Assembly (NCBI GenBank): GCA_012274445.1 | Contig: JAAROD010000095.1 | Location: 1,178,001 to 1,242,000 of the forward strand | Direction: 5' to 3' | Length of the DNA stretch: 64,000 bases | Origin: Sclerotiophoma versabilis | Lineage: Eukaryota > Ascomycota > Dothideomycetes > Pleosporales > Didymellaceae | In this document: positions 44,001-55,416 of the stretch, piece after piece | Layout: every line of letters begins with the position of its first letter | Numbering within the stretch: the first letter of the stretch is position 1 | Program-made: the position numbers and the translations under genes | The notes under the pieces: model-generated | What the model was told of the DNA's origin: nothing | Database searches by the model: none | What the model saw: only the letters and a program-made list of their open reading frames with translations

Positions 44001-46368
44001 AAATCGAACTCGGTGGAGTTCACCTGTTAGGACTGCTCTATGAGCAACAGGAACGTGTGCATGCGGTGGTTAAGTGGAAGTGCGTTCGTAGTGTTGCCAC
44101 CGAGTTTATAATTTCGGGAGTTGGAAGTTGGATCAGAGAATCTCCATGTGGAATTGACAGTGTTGAAAGATGAACGATGTTGCATTACATACACATATCA
44201 GGTCATGTCTTGCTTGAGATAAAAGACATAGGTGAAGCGGAAAATTCGAGGCAAATAGTGGAGCATTTCCTCTTAGTCAGTGACATTCTACGATACGTTG
44301 AGCGCAATTGTGAACGCGGTTGCATGTTATCTTCTACGTCACCGGCCTCAGAACCAGCCAATCACTCAGTGGCAGGCAAGCCGAGCCGGCCACAACGGCA
44401 CTTCTAATTCACAACTTTACCCGAAGCAGCAGCCTCATCCGAAAGTCTTGCCATCATATGTGGCGATGCATCAACACAAAAGGGACATTACGAAGAGCTA
44501 TTAACGCCACTCTTCCACAGCGGAAATAACAAGCAGCGGCCCCACAGCCACTCCGCCGCCCCCTTGAATCACCGGCAGTGCTCCAGATTTACAACCCTGA
44601 CACAAGTCAGCGCCCTCGTGCTTTCTACTGTTTGCGTGTAGAGATCTCCCTCCACATAATCAACTGCGCGGGAGCTTAATTCACTGTGGCTACCGCATCG
44701 GGAAAATTTGGCGACATATAGACCAGGAGAGCAGTGCTTGGGCTCCATGCTGCTCCGTCCAATTTTATCTCCCCTGGCCATTCTAGACTCGCAAATCGCC
44801 GTTGCAAAAGGGACCTGCGTTACGGTCCGACTTCTGTATCCAAGAACCGCGTGCGTATCTCCTGAAAATCTTCTCTACCGTGTGCTTGGAAGACAGATGT
44901 CGATCTTCAATAGCCTTTGTGTAGTCGGATTTAAATATCGATTACGGAGCACGTTCTCAATTGCTATTGGATCCTTAATTTGGATGTAAATGCCACTATT
45001 CGGCAGACTATTTTGATCCACCGGACGCTTGAGATTGTAGTTTATGCCAGATGCTATCCAACGGCATTCCTCCGGGGAGCATGCAACCACGGAGATTGAC
45101 TCTCTGGTGCCTTTCAAGCAAAGATAGAGACTAAGGACATAGACTGCCCCTGAGATTTCGTTTAGAGTTGACGAAACAGTAGTTTTCTCGCATCGGGAGC
45201 GTGGGGTAAGCTATCGCTCCGTTCCCGTGCCGCAGTCTCCTTCCTCGAGAAGTGACATGTTGTGACTAGTGTTGCGGAAACTGTGCGCCAGAGCAACCAC
45301 CGGCACGAATCGGTGCCACTTGAAGTCCCGGCAGCAAGTATTGCTCGCGCACAGGTACGCGTAAATTTACACGTGCAACCAAGAGGCAGACACTGCAGGA
45401 ACCTCCAGGCCAACGCAAGATCCACAGTACCTGGCAGAGATCTGCGACGATCCCTCACACGGTAAGCCGGAGGGCGCCGAGCCCAAGAACCTCTTCGCTG
45501 TGGCGCCAAACTACAGATCTTCTGCTCCAACGCGTAATGCCCATGGGAATGCAAAGGTACGATAACGTGATTTCCTCACAGCCGCAGATCTCATGTCCTC
45601 TGTATTTGTAAAGTTCAGGAGGCGAGGCGTGCATACGTCCTGCGAACGCTCATCACGGCGTGACCGATACAATGCCGCTTACACATCTTATTCCCGCCCT
45701 CACCGAACCAACCACACGCAGGAGAGCCGTTGCTTGGCAAAGCAGGGTACGCGGTGGAACATCGCCTGGGAGCTTGTTGTAGGGCCGTTGCGTGTGAATA
45801 GGTGGCTGAGGGGCAATTGCAGGAGATCTACAGATTTCGAGTCGTGTATGCAATGTGTGGATGCTGACTGGCTGAGGTGAAGGACGTCGCAGATTAGGTG
45901 AGGCTGTGAGTTGGCGAGTAAAGAATATGAGAGGAGGCTGATAATGGGCGGTGGTGCTGTGATATGGCGCACGAGGTCGTTAATGTGGGACTGCCAGTTC
46001 ACCGGTGGGTGAGCCCGTGCTACAAATCTGGGGTCTGGGGGACTAAGACTTCTTTTGGGACTTGCTTTTTGTAGACAGCCAGACCATATGTTCATGAGTA
46101 GCGAAGATGTGTGAGATCACAAGGAAGGAAGGAGAGGCCCAGAGTTGGTAAAATAGAACAGTGACGCTTTCATATATTTCGTAAATCAATCGCAGATCAT
46201 ACTGCATCATTATGTCCAGGGTATCGATGTCCATAACATCTCGCAATATATACAAATAACCGACGTTCTCGTTTCAGCGCATCGCCACTTTTGGCCAAAC
46301 CAATGCAAACCCTTGCCGTTATACAAGTCCTCAATAAATGCGAGGTCCCACTACACCCAATCAGAAAT
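41035..46368. other. 5.3-kb stretch without a convincing gene
   Basis: Many short frames on both strands; none has a recognisable domain or splice-linked partner. The best small candidates are a minus-strand frame of 62 codons at 42687-42875 with codon use like real genes, and a minus-strand frame at 41236-41613; neither is supported by motif. No transposase, reverse transcriptase, long terminal repeat or tRNA was seen. The UVDE gene ends at the left border and the zinc-cluster regulator at the right border (its 3' side). Confidence 0.45.
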
Positions 46369-48954
46369 TTAGATGACGATATACTCCCCGTCAACGCGAT
46401 CCATCGCTTTTCTCCACCGGAACGCCTGTTGCAATGTACCAAAAGGACCATGCCTTAGGCCCGGCATGTCGCCGTCGACCCACTCGTCATCATCCTGCCA
46501 AACGCGCTCAAGCACCTCAAGACCACTGAGGTTGTTGAAGAAACCGCTCTCGCGTTGAATTTCGACGCAGCGCTGTCGTACAACGGCGCGGTGCTCAGGG
46601 TCGACGCACTCTGTGCCTACGATGAAGAGGGGCCAGAGTAGAAACTTGTTAACGCAGCTTGTAATGCCGATCTGTGAGATGTGGAAGAGGCCTTGTGCGA
46701 CGAGATTCTGGAAGTTGAGTGCGCCGGCCGGCAGTGTGGGATGGGCGAGCCGCTCTATGTAGAGTAGCGCTGCATAGCGAAAACTCTCACTGATGTGAAG
46801 AAGTGCTGCTTCGTTGGGTGACATAGCGAGTGCTGATGATGTTGCTTCACAGGAGTCGGCAGCGTTCTCGCCAGGAGCGCCAAACTCCCACTCTTGAAGG
46901 CGTACACGTACATCGTTCCACTCGACCCAGAATGGAGAGCGGGGATCTTCGCGCGCTGAAGCAAATGGATCCTGAAATTCGACGATAGGAGTGCCCCAGC
47001 CGTTACCGTCAATGTGGTCGAAGTTGAAGGAGTAGAAGTCGTTGATCTTCTTGGGTCGTGGAGATGATTGAGGCGTGTCGTCGTTATCGCGTACAGGTCG
47101 ATTCTGGCTCAGTAGGTTGAGCCTTCCAAGTCGGGCAATAAGTTTAAATAACCGTCCTTCGCAACCTGAATGGTGCTCCAAGGCGCCAAGGTTGGCCGTA
47201 AGGTTCATCATGTCCAAAGAGTCGCCACGAACTTCGATCTCGCGGTCGTTGACAGCGGCTGTCATGACATCGAACCATGTAAAGAATAGCTCAATCCACC
47301 CAACAAATTCGGATTGTACAGTTCTGTCTCGCATAGCAAGCAGCTTCTGGACGCCTGCTAGCTGGGTCTTGAACTTTGTGAATCCAGAATCGCAGACGTG
47401 AAAGAGACAAAGAATGAGGAGAGTGGCTAGTACGGAATCGTCCTGCGAGCCGTTGATGTCCACTAGCTTCCTGTTTAACAGTGCGATAGACTGAGCCTTG
47501 TAGTGCTTCTCCTCACTTGTGGGCTCGCCATGCATTTCTCGTAGCTCTTGAGCAGTCATTTGCGAGTATGCGTGCTGCGGAATCAGGCGGTAGTCTCCAG
47601 GTGCGCTTAACCGCCGTCCCTCAAGACCTCCACGCATACGCATGTTGTTCGTCGCCAACGCAGCGATAGCGTTCTGAAGTTCCTCATTCTGTATGGCCAA
47701 GTGTATAATGTGCATCCGGTATGGATTCGACGGGCCATCAAAAGCCACCAGTACCGGGCATATAAATTTGTCGTAGTAGTCCATGAGGTATAGCATCCGA
47801 GGGGAAAGGGGCGAAGCGATAGCAAGACTCTGAGGAATAGATGTGGTGAGCGAGAGGACGTCGAGAGACAGGGGGCCGGAACCGTAAGAAGACATTGACG
47901 TACCCTCCGAAGGAAGAAAGGAGAAAGCTGGCTGATGCAACACAGTATAACTCGAGTTCACATCCCCTTCCGCAAAAGCATCGTGAAACACTACAGGACC
48001 CATGTTCTGCTGTGCCGAGCTTGCCTCGACATAGTCCTGTAAGCTTTGATCTGAACTGACGCTGGAGCTCATATCATCTGCCATGGGCAATGACCGTGGA
48101 GCCTCGTGGAAAAAGCCGTCCATGGAGCCGATCTGTGGTTGGTCGTAAGAGTGGATAGGCGAATACCGTGGGATGGAAGGATCTGCAAAAGGGAACTCGT
48201 CTGCGGGGGTATGTGGGTACTCCCCAGGGGATGGAAAGTCACTGTCACTATATGTGCCGAGTGATGCAGTCGAGGCTGATAGACCGCCCTCGTCAAAGGG
48301 CAAATGTATCGAGGTATGTAACCTTTGTAAGGGTCCTCTGCTGAGTTGTGACGGTCGCCTCATCTTCGAAGTAAGTGGGTGCATCATGTCGAAGTGCTCT
48401 CCCGGTGACTGCATGGGGAATCCAAGTGGTGTGGATGGCGAGGGAATGGGGATTGGGCTAGTGGGACCGAAGTATTGGTAGTCTTGTGGGGCGGAGTAGA
48501 TGCTGCCAGGGCTCATAGGACTTGTAGGCGAGTGGATACCGAAGTCAACGCTGGCGCGGCTGTTGAAGCTGGACGAATGATGGCTAGCACTGCTGGAACC
48601 ATTGTTACCGGAGGTCGATACCGTGGGCTCTTTCCGTGTGGCAGTGGTCGCAGAAGGTGATTTGGCAATGGGTAACGACATGCCTCGAAGCTTTCCACGG
48701 CTGGCAACTCCCACGCCCCAGGTTAGAGTTGTGCGATACCCAGTGCACTCCTTCCCAATCTCGACGCACTGCCCACAGTATGGTCGTCGTCGATCGCATT
48801 TTACTGAACGCTTCTTGCAAGAGAAGCAGTCCTCTGTGGCTCCCGTAGCCGGTGCTCTTCTTCTCCTCTTCTTTGGTGCAGCGGCTGCGTTATTGCTGTC
48901 ATCGGCCTTCTTGACCTCAATGGGCTGGGTGGTGGTAGGGGAAGCGACAGCCAT
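46369..48954 (-). CDS. Zn2Cys6 transcription factor with fungal-specific middle region
   Basis: Nuclear DNA-binding regulator of the Gal4-type binuclear zinc cluster class. Single exon, 861 aa. After a basic patch (KKRRRR, 28-33) the cluster has Cys 43, 46, 53, 60, 63 and 70 (CFSCKKRSVKC..PYCGQCVEIGKEC). The linker continues TWGVGVASRGKLRGMSLP, an unusually conserved-looking segment directly after the zinc cluster. A long Ser/Pro-rich part (about 100-340) follows, then a helical fungal-specific TF region (from about 390: MLYLMDYYDKFICPVLVAF; LLILCLFHVCDSG; FTWFDVMTAAVNDREIE; HISQIGITSCVNKFLLWPLF). Long gene-free flanks on both sides are typical of genes with complex control. Target genes cannot be inferred here. 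Confidence 0.93.
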   Translation of the reverse strand: MAVASPTTTQPIEVKKADDSNNAAAAPKKRRRRAPATGATEDCFSCKKRSVKCDRRRPYCGQCVEIGKECTGYRTTLTWGVGVASRGKLRGMSLPIAKSPSATTATRKEPTVSTSGNNGSSSASHHSSSFNSRASVDFGIHSPTSPMSPGSIYSAPQDYQYFGPTSPIPIPSPSTPLGFPMQSPGEHFDMMHPLTSKMRRPSQLSRGPLQRLHTSIHLPFDEGGLSASTASLGTYSDSDFPSPGEYPHTPADEFPFADPSIPRYSPIHSYDQPQIGSMDGFFHEAPRSLPMADDMSSSVSSDQSLQDYVEASSAQQNMGPVVFHDAFAEGDVNSSYTVLHQPAFSFLPSEGTSMSSYGSGPLSLDVLSLTTSIPQSLAIASPLSPRMLYLMDYYDKFICPVLVAFDGPSNPYRMHIIHLAIQNEELQNAIAALATNNMRMRGGLEGRRLSAPGDYRLIPQHAYSQMTAQELREMHGEPTSEEKHYKAQSIALLNRKLVDINGSQDDSVLATLLILCLFHVCDSGFTKFKTQLAGVQKLLAMRDRTVQSEFVGWIELFFTWFDVMTAAVNDREIEVRGDSLDMMNLTANLGALEHHSGCEGRLFKLIARLGRLNLLSQNRPVRDNDDTPQSSPRPKKINDFYSFNFDHIDGNGWGTPIVEFQDPFASAREDPRSPFWVEWNDVRVRLQEWEFGAPGENAADSCEATSSALAMSPNEAALLHISESFRYAALLYIERLAHPTLPAGALNFQNLVAQGLFHISQIGITSCVNKFLLWPLFIVGTECVDPEHRAVVRQRCVEIQRESGFFNNLSGLEVLERVWQDDDEWVDGDMPGLRHGPFGTLQQAFRWRKAMDRVDGEYIVI

Positions 48955-51900
48955 ATTGGGTAGTATGAGTGGTGTTGGTTGTTACAAGTGCTAACAATGT
49001 TGCATCTGTATGCGAGTATCGTGTAAGGGGTGTGTAAGAAAGATAGACAAATGGTACGAGGGGCAATTCTCAATGGAGCATAGAGAGGCGCATCAAGGTG
49101 GGTAAGTATTATTTGGCTCTCGACGGGTAAGGGTTGACGCTTGGTCCCCCCCAGGTGATAAGGTCGGGGCTCTAGTTGGCAGGGGTCATCGGCGTGCCAA
49201 GAGGTAGGATGCAAAATACCGCGGCAGAGTGGACGCTAGGATAGTATGAGCGGAGGGAGGTCATCTTGAGAGGTGCATGAGGGTCGAAGCCTGCAGCGAG
49301 TCGGCCAGGTGCCCGCATGTTCGAAGCAGCCGCTACGAGGCTTTGGTCTGTGGCAACCCCTACCACACCCCACACACAGACGGCGAATTGCAGTTCCGAG
49401 TGGGTTGTTGGTCGGGTTACATCGTGGAAGAGGTGTTGCGCCCCGGTCAGAAGCTTGGATTGTGGATGGCGACAGCGGTTCGCCTGCAGGACGGAGAAGG
49501 CTGGACGCCACGGGACGTCCACCAATCAATACTCATCCTAGGTACGATCTGCTACCGGCCACTAGCCTCGGAGCAACCTGCGCTGTCAGCCATTCAGAGA
49601 GCTTGGGTCGAGTACGCTGGTAAGGAAGCGCTCAAGGGCCTGCTCGGCTGGCAGGCTTCTGCAAAGCCACCGCTGATAGCGTCAGGTCCGCTAAGGGCAG
49701 CGCAAGCTCACTGGCGAATGACTAGCAAGCAGGTGCACAACGGAGCCGACCGAGACACCGTTTCGAAGCTGCACCGAAGCTGTGTAGAAGATAGCAGCGC
49801 CAGGCGCTCACCACTTGGAGGACGCAGCGAAAGCCGCCCGCTGTAAATCATCCGCCAAGCTGAAAGCCTTCCGGGCGGGCAAGGCAAGGTTAAAGAGACG
49901 GCGGCTCTTCATCGTCATCATCATCATCCCGCAACAAAGCACGGCCGCCAATTCTTGCGAAGGGGGGACCTCTGCAGCACAACTGGCAGTGGTCGAGAGC
50001 GTGATGCAATCTGCGTAAGGATGCACGCGAGCGGTAGCACGCGCGAACAGACGTTGAGCGATGCAGCGAAGATCCAGATGAGGATATTGCAATGACATCG
50101 AGGGGGCCGCGGGGAGGAGCAGGAATGATGCAGACGATGCACGCATGGCCTGGGATGCCAGTCAATCTGCCAACGATGGTAGTCGCCCGGCTCTGCGTGC
50201 GCTGTTCTTGCTCCGCAACGCCTCTTGGCGGACCGTTCTCATGGGTTTTGCTGACTTAGATAACAAGCCATGCGGGCCTTATGTGAACAAGATATGACCA
50301 TGGCAACTGTGCAAGCAATCCGCCCGCGCCCCCACTCACGCACCTGACGCCAGCAGTGGCTGCGCAGAAGCATCACCAGTGACCATCGCTGATGGCGCTC
50401 ACGCTTGCTGTTGTCGCAGTGCTCGTACTCCTGAATTGTCTCAAGTCCCTTGAACGGTTTGCGACTACCACGATAAGTGCTCCGCCCGGCGATCAGTGAT
50501 TGAGCAGCCAATGCCTGAGTAACACTCCGCCCCTACTGCTTTGGCTGCGGCTATCTGGGCCGCGCTCATCTCCTGTTGGTGAGCAGCTGATTTGATGCAG
50601 CACTGGCGCATGGCTGCCGTAGCCTACCACCAATTTCCATCACATCGGCGGGTTTAGTTGCGCCATCTCAGAAGTTTCTTTCGACCGCTCGCTCTTCTGA
50701 CCGATGATTGCACCGCTCGTTTTCCGCTTTGGTGCTCGTGCACGTGCCGCTGAAGCCAAGAGACACGCATCGGCCAGAGGTACTACTTTGGCGCTCGTGT
50801 ATGCTCGAGTGCTGGCTCCACCCACTCAGCAATTTTTCTGAGGTAACAAGCATTCAACACAGCCCGTCAGGAGGCCCATTTTGTCTACTAGACAAGGTAT
50901 CTTCTCCAGGCGCCCTGCTGCTAGCCGTGTGTACCTAGAGACAAGTTTCACCTAACTGTACTGGTGCACTCAGGTTCGCGCGGGGTAGAGCTCAAAGTCT
51001 GGGGAAATGAGAGCCCTGCTGCACACTGGCGGCAAAGCTGTCCATGTTCTTGCCGAAGCACTCTGTGAATTTAGACTTGAAGTGCATTCTTTGCCTTGCA
51101 GGGAGGGAGTCGTCACTGGATCCCGAGCCCGGCCCGTGGCTGCACTTTGCAGAGCTTGATTCGATCTGAGCCTCACGGGGTTATGTCGGCAGCCGCTCTG
51201 AACATGAGATGCCGACGACAACGATGTGGAGCGTTCGTGGTTGCCGATATCCCCTTATCGTGGTCTGGACGGAGATCCCGGCTGTTCAGTTAGATTACAC
51301 AGACTCTCGACGACCAGATACAATTTCAACGATGATCGAAAGCTCTGGACAAACAAATAGACTCATGCTGTGTGGAGACAGGCGCACATGTCTCGTAGCG
51401 AGCAGGCCAAAACGCACCGCGGGGGGGGTGGTCCCCAATCTGACCGATGCAATTTTCCCGGTATTACTCGGGAGTAACTCGAATGTCGCTGCGCGGAGCC
51501 TCGTTCTCATACTGCCAATTGTCCGGTCTGATATTCATAACGTTCTATTCTTGACCGAGGCACAACTCCATGGAGTATACCTTCCGCGGTCGAGAGCACT
51601 TGTTGAGGGTCTCGCAACTAAAGTTGAAACTCAGAGTGCAAGCTCCCGGGCAATTATGCTATCACAAGCCGGCTTGTGAGAGCCGGCTCTCAGGCAGTAT
51701 GGAAGGGAGCTAAAGTTATTTTTGCATCCCACAAATGCTCAGTACCGACAGCCTCGCAGTTAGCGTCGATGCTGGACCAGAGTTGAGCGTATCCGGTGTT
51801 TGGACACGAGGGCAATCGCGCAACAAGTTGCAGCTGGTTCCTTTGACGAAAGAGCGGTCAACATGCCCAGCGGCATCATGTTTCTGACAACGTCAATTAG

Positions 51901-52531
51901 AGTCTGTGCTGCCGCAACTGACGGAAGCTAATGGATGTCGACATGCGAAGAACCCATTGGGTGATTCAACAGACACATGCAAAAGCCTTCTTTCAGCAGA
52001 GTTTGCGCCAGCCCCCTCTGGGCTAAGTCCTGACTTTGTGGCTTACGTGAATTTAAGCTTCAATTGACGGCTTGAAGAAAACCGAAGAATTTGCTGTTCT
52101 CACTTCGGCTTGCTGGCAGCACTCAATCGTTCTCATCACTGCTCTGAGGTCGTGAATGCCAAGCGCTGTCTTTCGTCCATGACATTGGTACACGGTACCG
52201 AATGCTTAGCCTGCAACTGTGTGTACGTGCCCTCGCACGACACTGCCGAGATCTGGGGAAAGGGAGCACTGTCGGTTCCTTCCAATCAGTCAGATTCCAT
52301 TGTGTAACAGTTTGTATGGGTATGCGACGATGCTGTTCGGCTGTTGAAGGTTCAAGGAAGGTCCAAGTGCCAGTACCTGGCGAACGCGTCCAAGCTCCCT
52401 CGGCTCATGGCGCCCTTCCCCACATGCAGGGTCGATAGTTGCATGGCAGCTCTCACCACCTCGCCATTACCCCGTACTCTTTCCGCATCCAAGCCACAAT
52501 TGCCCTGTTCACGCCGTGATTACCCCAGATT
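48955..52531. other. 3.6-kb stretch: upstream region of the Zn2Cys6 gene and HMG-CoA lyase promoter
   Basis: Divergent promoter space. Open frames (for example 49277-49846 plus, 51209-51679 plus) lack domains and look like leader noise. Small CAT/ATC runs at 49912-49930. No RNA gene or mobile element was recognised. Confidence 0.5.
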
Positions 52532-53770
52532 ATGCCTTCGAAGTTTATTTGCTTGCGCTCCGCGCGTCTCGCTGCCCGTCACCCGTGTCATCGAAGGACC
52601 TTTGCCTCGGCCGCCTCTAGCCGCGATGCTGTTCGCATTGTAGAAGTTGGGCCAAGAGATGGTCTGCAGAACGAGAAGAAGGCAATTCCGTTGGCTACCA
52701 AGATAGAGCTTGTCGAGAGGCTGGCACGTACTGGACTGCGGACCATCGAGGCAGGGTCGTTCGTGTCGCCGAAATGGACTCCTCAGGTAGGCGGGAAGAT
52801 TTTGAGATGTTGAGGCGTGATACTGATGTGCCTCTAGATGGCGAACTCCTCAGAAATCCTCGAACATGTCCTCCGTAACACGCCTCAGTCGCCGGTACCG
52901 ATAACCTACCAATGGCTCCTACCAAACGTGAAGGGCTTCGATAACTTCCTGAAGGTGTGGGATGCTCAGTCATCTCTAGGGCAGGATGCGTACCCAACAC
53001 CTCCACCTTCACCAGGCCTGGACGATGGTCCAGCGTTGAACACCTCGTCAGGAGACCCCAACGCCATGCCTTCCGCGACATCTGGCGTAGAGACCATGGG
53101 TAAGGAGCGAAGCGCAGCAGGGTCTTCTGGAAAGCTGGTACACGAGATCTCCATTTTCACCGCAGCAACCGAGACGTTTACACAGAAGAACACCAACTGC
53201 TCGATAGCAGAGTCACTGAAACGATTCGAGCCCATCATGGCGAAGGCTAAGGAGATGGATCTGAAGGTTCGAGCATACATCTCAGTGGCGCTTGGGTGCC
53301 CATACGAAGGACCGGATGTGGACCCACACAAGGTGGCAGAGCTGGCAGTCAACTTGCTGGAAATGGGTGCAGATGAGATCTCGGTGGCAGATACAACCGG
53401 CATGGGCACAGCGCCGAAAACTGCTGAATTACTCAAGACGCTGAACGCTGCCGGTATTGACAAGCACGATCTGGCATTGCACTTCCACGACACATATGGT
53501 ATGGCTCTAGTGAATTCTGTAGTGGCTCTGGAGCACGGCATCCGCACCTTCGACGCTGCAGTAGGTGGACTTGGAGGATGTCCATACAGCCCTGGCGCAA
53601 CTGGCAATGTTGCCACTGAAGACCTGGTGCACCTGTTCCACAGCTTGGGCATGCCCACTGGAGTGAATATGGAAGAGCTTTCGGAAATTGGCGAGTGGAT
53701 TTCGGCGGAGCTTGGGAAGTCGAACGAGAGCAGTGCTGGAAAAGCTACGCTAGCTCAAATGCGAAAGTGA
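52532..53770 (+). CDS. HMGCL: Hydroxymethylglutaryl-CoA lyase, mitochondrial
   Basis: Splits HMG-CoA into acetoacetate and acetyl-CoA, the last step of leucine breakdown. Exons are 52532..52786 and 52838..53770, with a 51-base intron between WTPQ and MANS; 395 aa. An Arg/Ala-rich N-terminus (FICLRSARLAARHPCHRRTF) suggests mitochondrial import. The catalytic barrel has VGPRDGLQNE, AGSFVSPKW, ALGCPYEG, SVADTTGMG, HFHDTYGMALVN and the signature GGLGGCPYSPGATGNVATED with the active-site Cys. Between residues about 125 and 180, where the bacterial and animal enzymes are short, there is a Pro/Ser/Gly-rich insertion (TPPPSPGLDDGPA..). The C-terminus is not a PTS1. No other leucine-catabolism gene lies next to it. 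Confidence 0.95.
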
Positions 53771-55416
53771 AGATACCAAAATGAAAGAATAGCCTGCCGC
53801 AATGCCAACAAAATCACCGATTGCTTGACAACGTTCAGTCCACCTCACCTGAGTTGCATATGCCAAATGCACACCAGGCAACCTCCACGTCAAGAGCCTG
53901 AAGTGCGAATGCATCCTGTATTGGAATTGGGAGCCGCAAGTTAAGTAGAATTGGCGTGAGTGAAAAACGTTTACGCACGTCACACTTTGCCCGTCCCTTC
54001 CATCGTTGTCACCGCCATACTACTTCCATCCACGCAGAAGCCCTCCAGGGCCACCTCAAAGCACCGCTTCAGGAGACATATAAGCTCTCTAGATAGACGT
54101 AGGGTAACTATTGAATATTGTATAAAATAGTGTCACGGGCCTCTGCGGCATGTTTTTCTTTATTTTTTCTTATTTTTATTTTTATTTTTTTGGTACATGT
54201 ATGTCGCATCTGATTCGCAATTACTGTTCTTGCTGAGATTTGTTTGAGATTCAATTGAAATTCAGTCCAAGACCAGAATAGCAGTACTCGACCCAATTGC
54301 CAGCTCACGCCTGCGTAATCCTCCTGATAGACATACAAGGTGATTCGAGAGCGCACGGCTGCCTTCAAGGGCGGGCCTACCGGCCTGGGCTGATACGGGG
54401 GTCTCACGAAGAGGAACCCAGGCGACGAACTCGGATTCTGCAACGATAACGATGAGGTAAAGATATTCTTACACCTCGACACCCTGGCCGAGATGGGTTA
54501 CGGCAGACGCTTGAAATGGTTAGGATAATGAAATGCATGAAGCATTGATTGTGCGGCACGATATATGCAGCAGTGAGTGCCTCCATACAGTATGGCTGTA
54601 TATTGTAGACACAGAATATGCAACGGAAAGCAACAAATGTGGGTTACAGAACGAACAGAGAAGCAAAACGGACATACCTGCACGAAACTTGGTTGCGACA
54701 AACGTATTTGACAATTTTCTAAACTCGAGCATTACCGGTATTCATTCGTGAGGCTATCCCTCAGTCAAGACACCTCCATATATTGTACCATGTGATCCAT
54801 CACTGGTCAGAAGTATCCCGCCCATTTCCAGCCAAGACTTCTGATAAAAACACAAACGTGAAACGCTTTTGGTAATATGTTTCGAGGATTGACTGGAGAA
54901 TGTCGGAGATGAGAGCAGCACTAAGAACATGTTTACACAGTCTATGCGCTAAGAGGCAGCTCTGAATGTGATGATCAGGCAAGCAAGCGGTGGTACGAGA
55001 GCGTTCAGCACAGCATCTGCAGCATCGCCATAGGATCGTGGGCTGGTATGGCAGACCAGGCGCGATGGTCATCCAGAAAGCAGACATAGCTTAAGCGAGG
55101 TTCAGCAGATTACTTGAACTAGGTGACGAATGCGGTGTAAAAATCCGGTTGAGAGAGCAGCAAGTTCATGCAATCCACGTGCTAGGTTGGGGTCGGTGTG
55201 ATCATCGTATAAGCATCGCATCGCAGTGCAAGTCATCGGCGATTAAAGTAGTAGCGTGGCCCGCATGTCAAGAAAGGTCGAGAAGAAATCCAGAAACTCG
55301 GGTATAATCATGCCACGCAAAGCATAGTCCAAGCAGCGGTCATGCAAGCAAGCATCAAGCGGCAGCGTTCAGCGGCGGTCTCAGCATCATGTGCATGATC
55401 ACGGACAGGATGCAGC
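53771..55416. other. Intergenic, convergent 3' flanks of HMG-CoA lyase and KH-protein genes
   Basis: 1.6 kb. A T-rich run at about 54153-54190 and otherwise unremarkable sequence. Small minus-strand frames have no motif. Confidence 0.5.

Noticed and set aside
49277..49846. 190-codon plus-strand frame upstream of the zinc-cluster gene
   Set aside because: No motif, no splice partner and overlapping frames of similar size on both strands; treated as promoter sequence.
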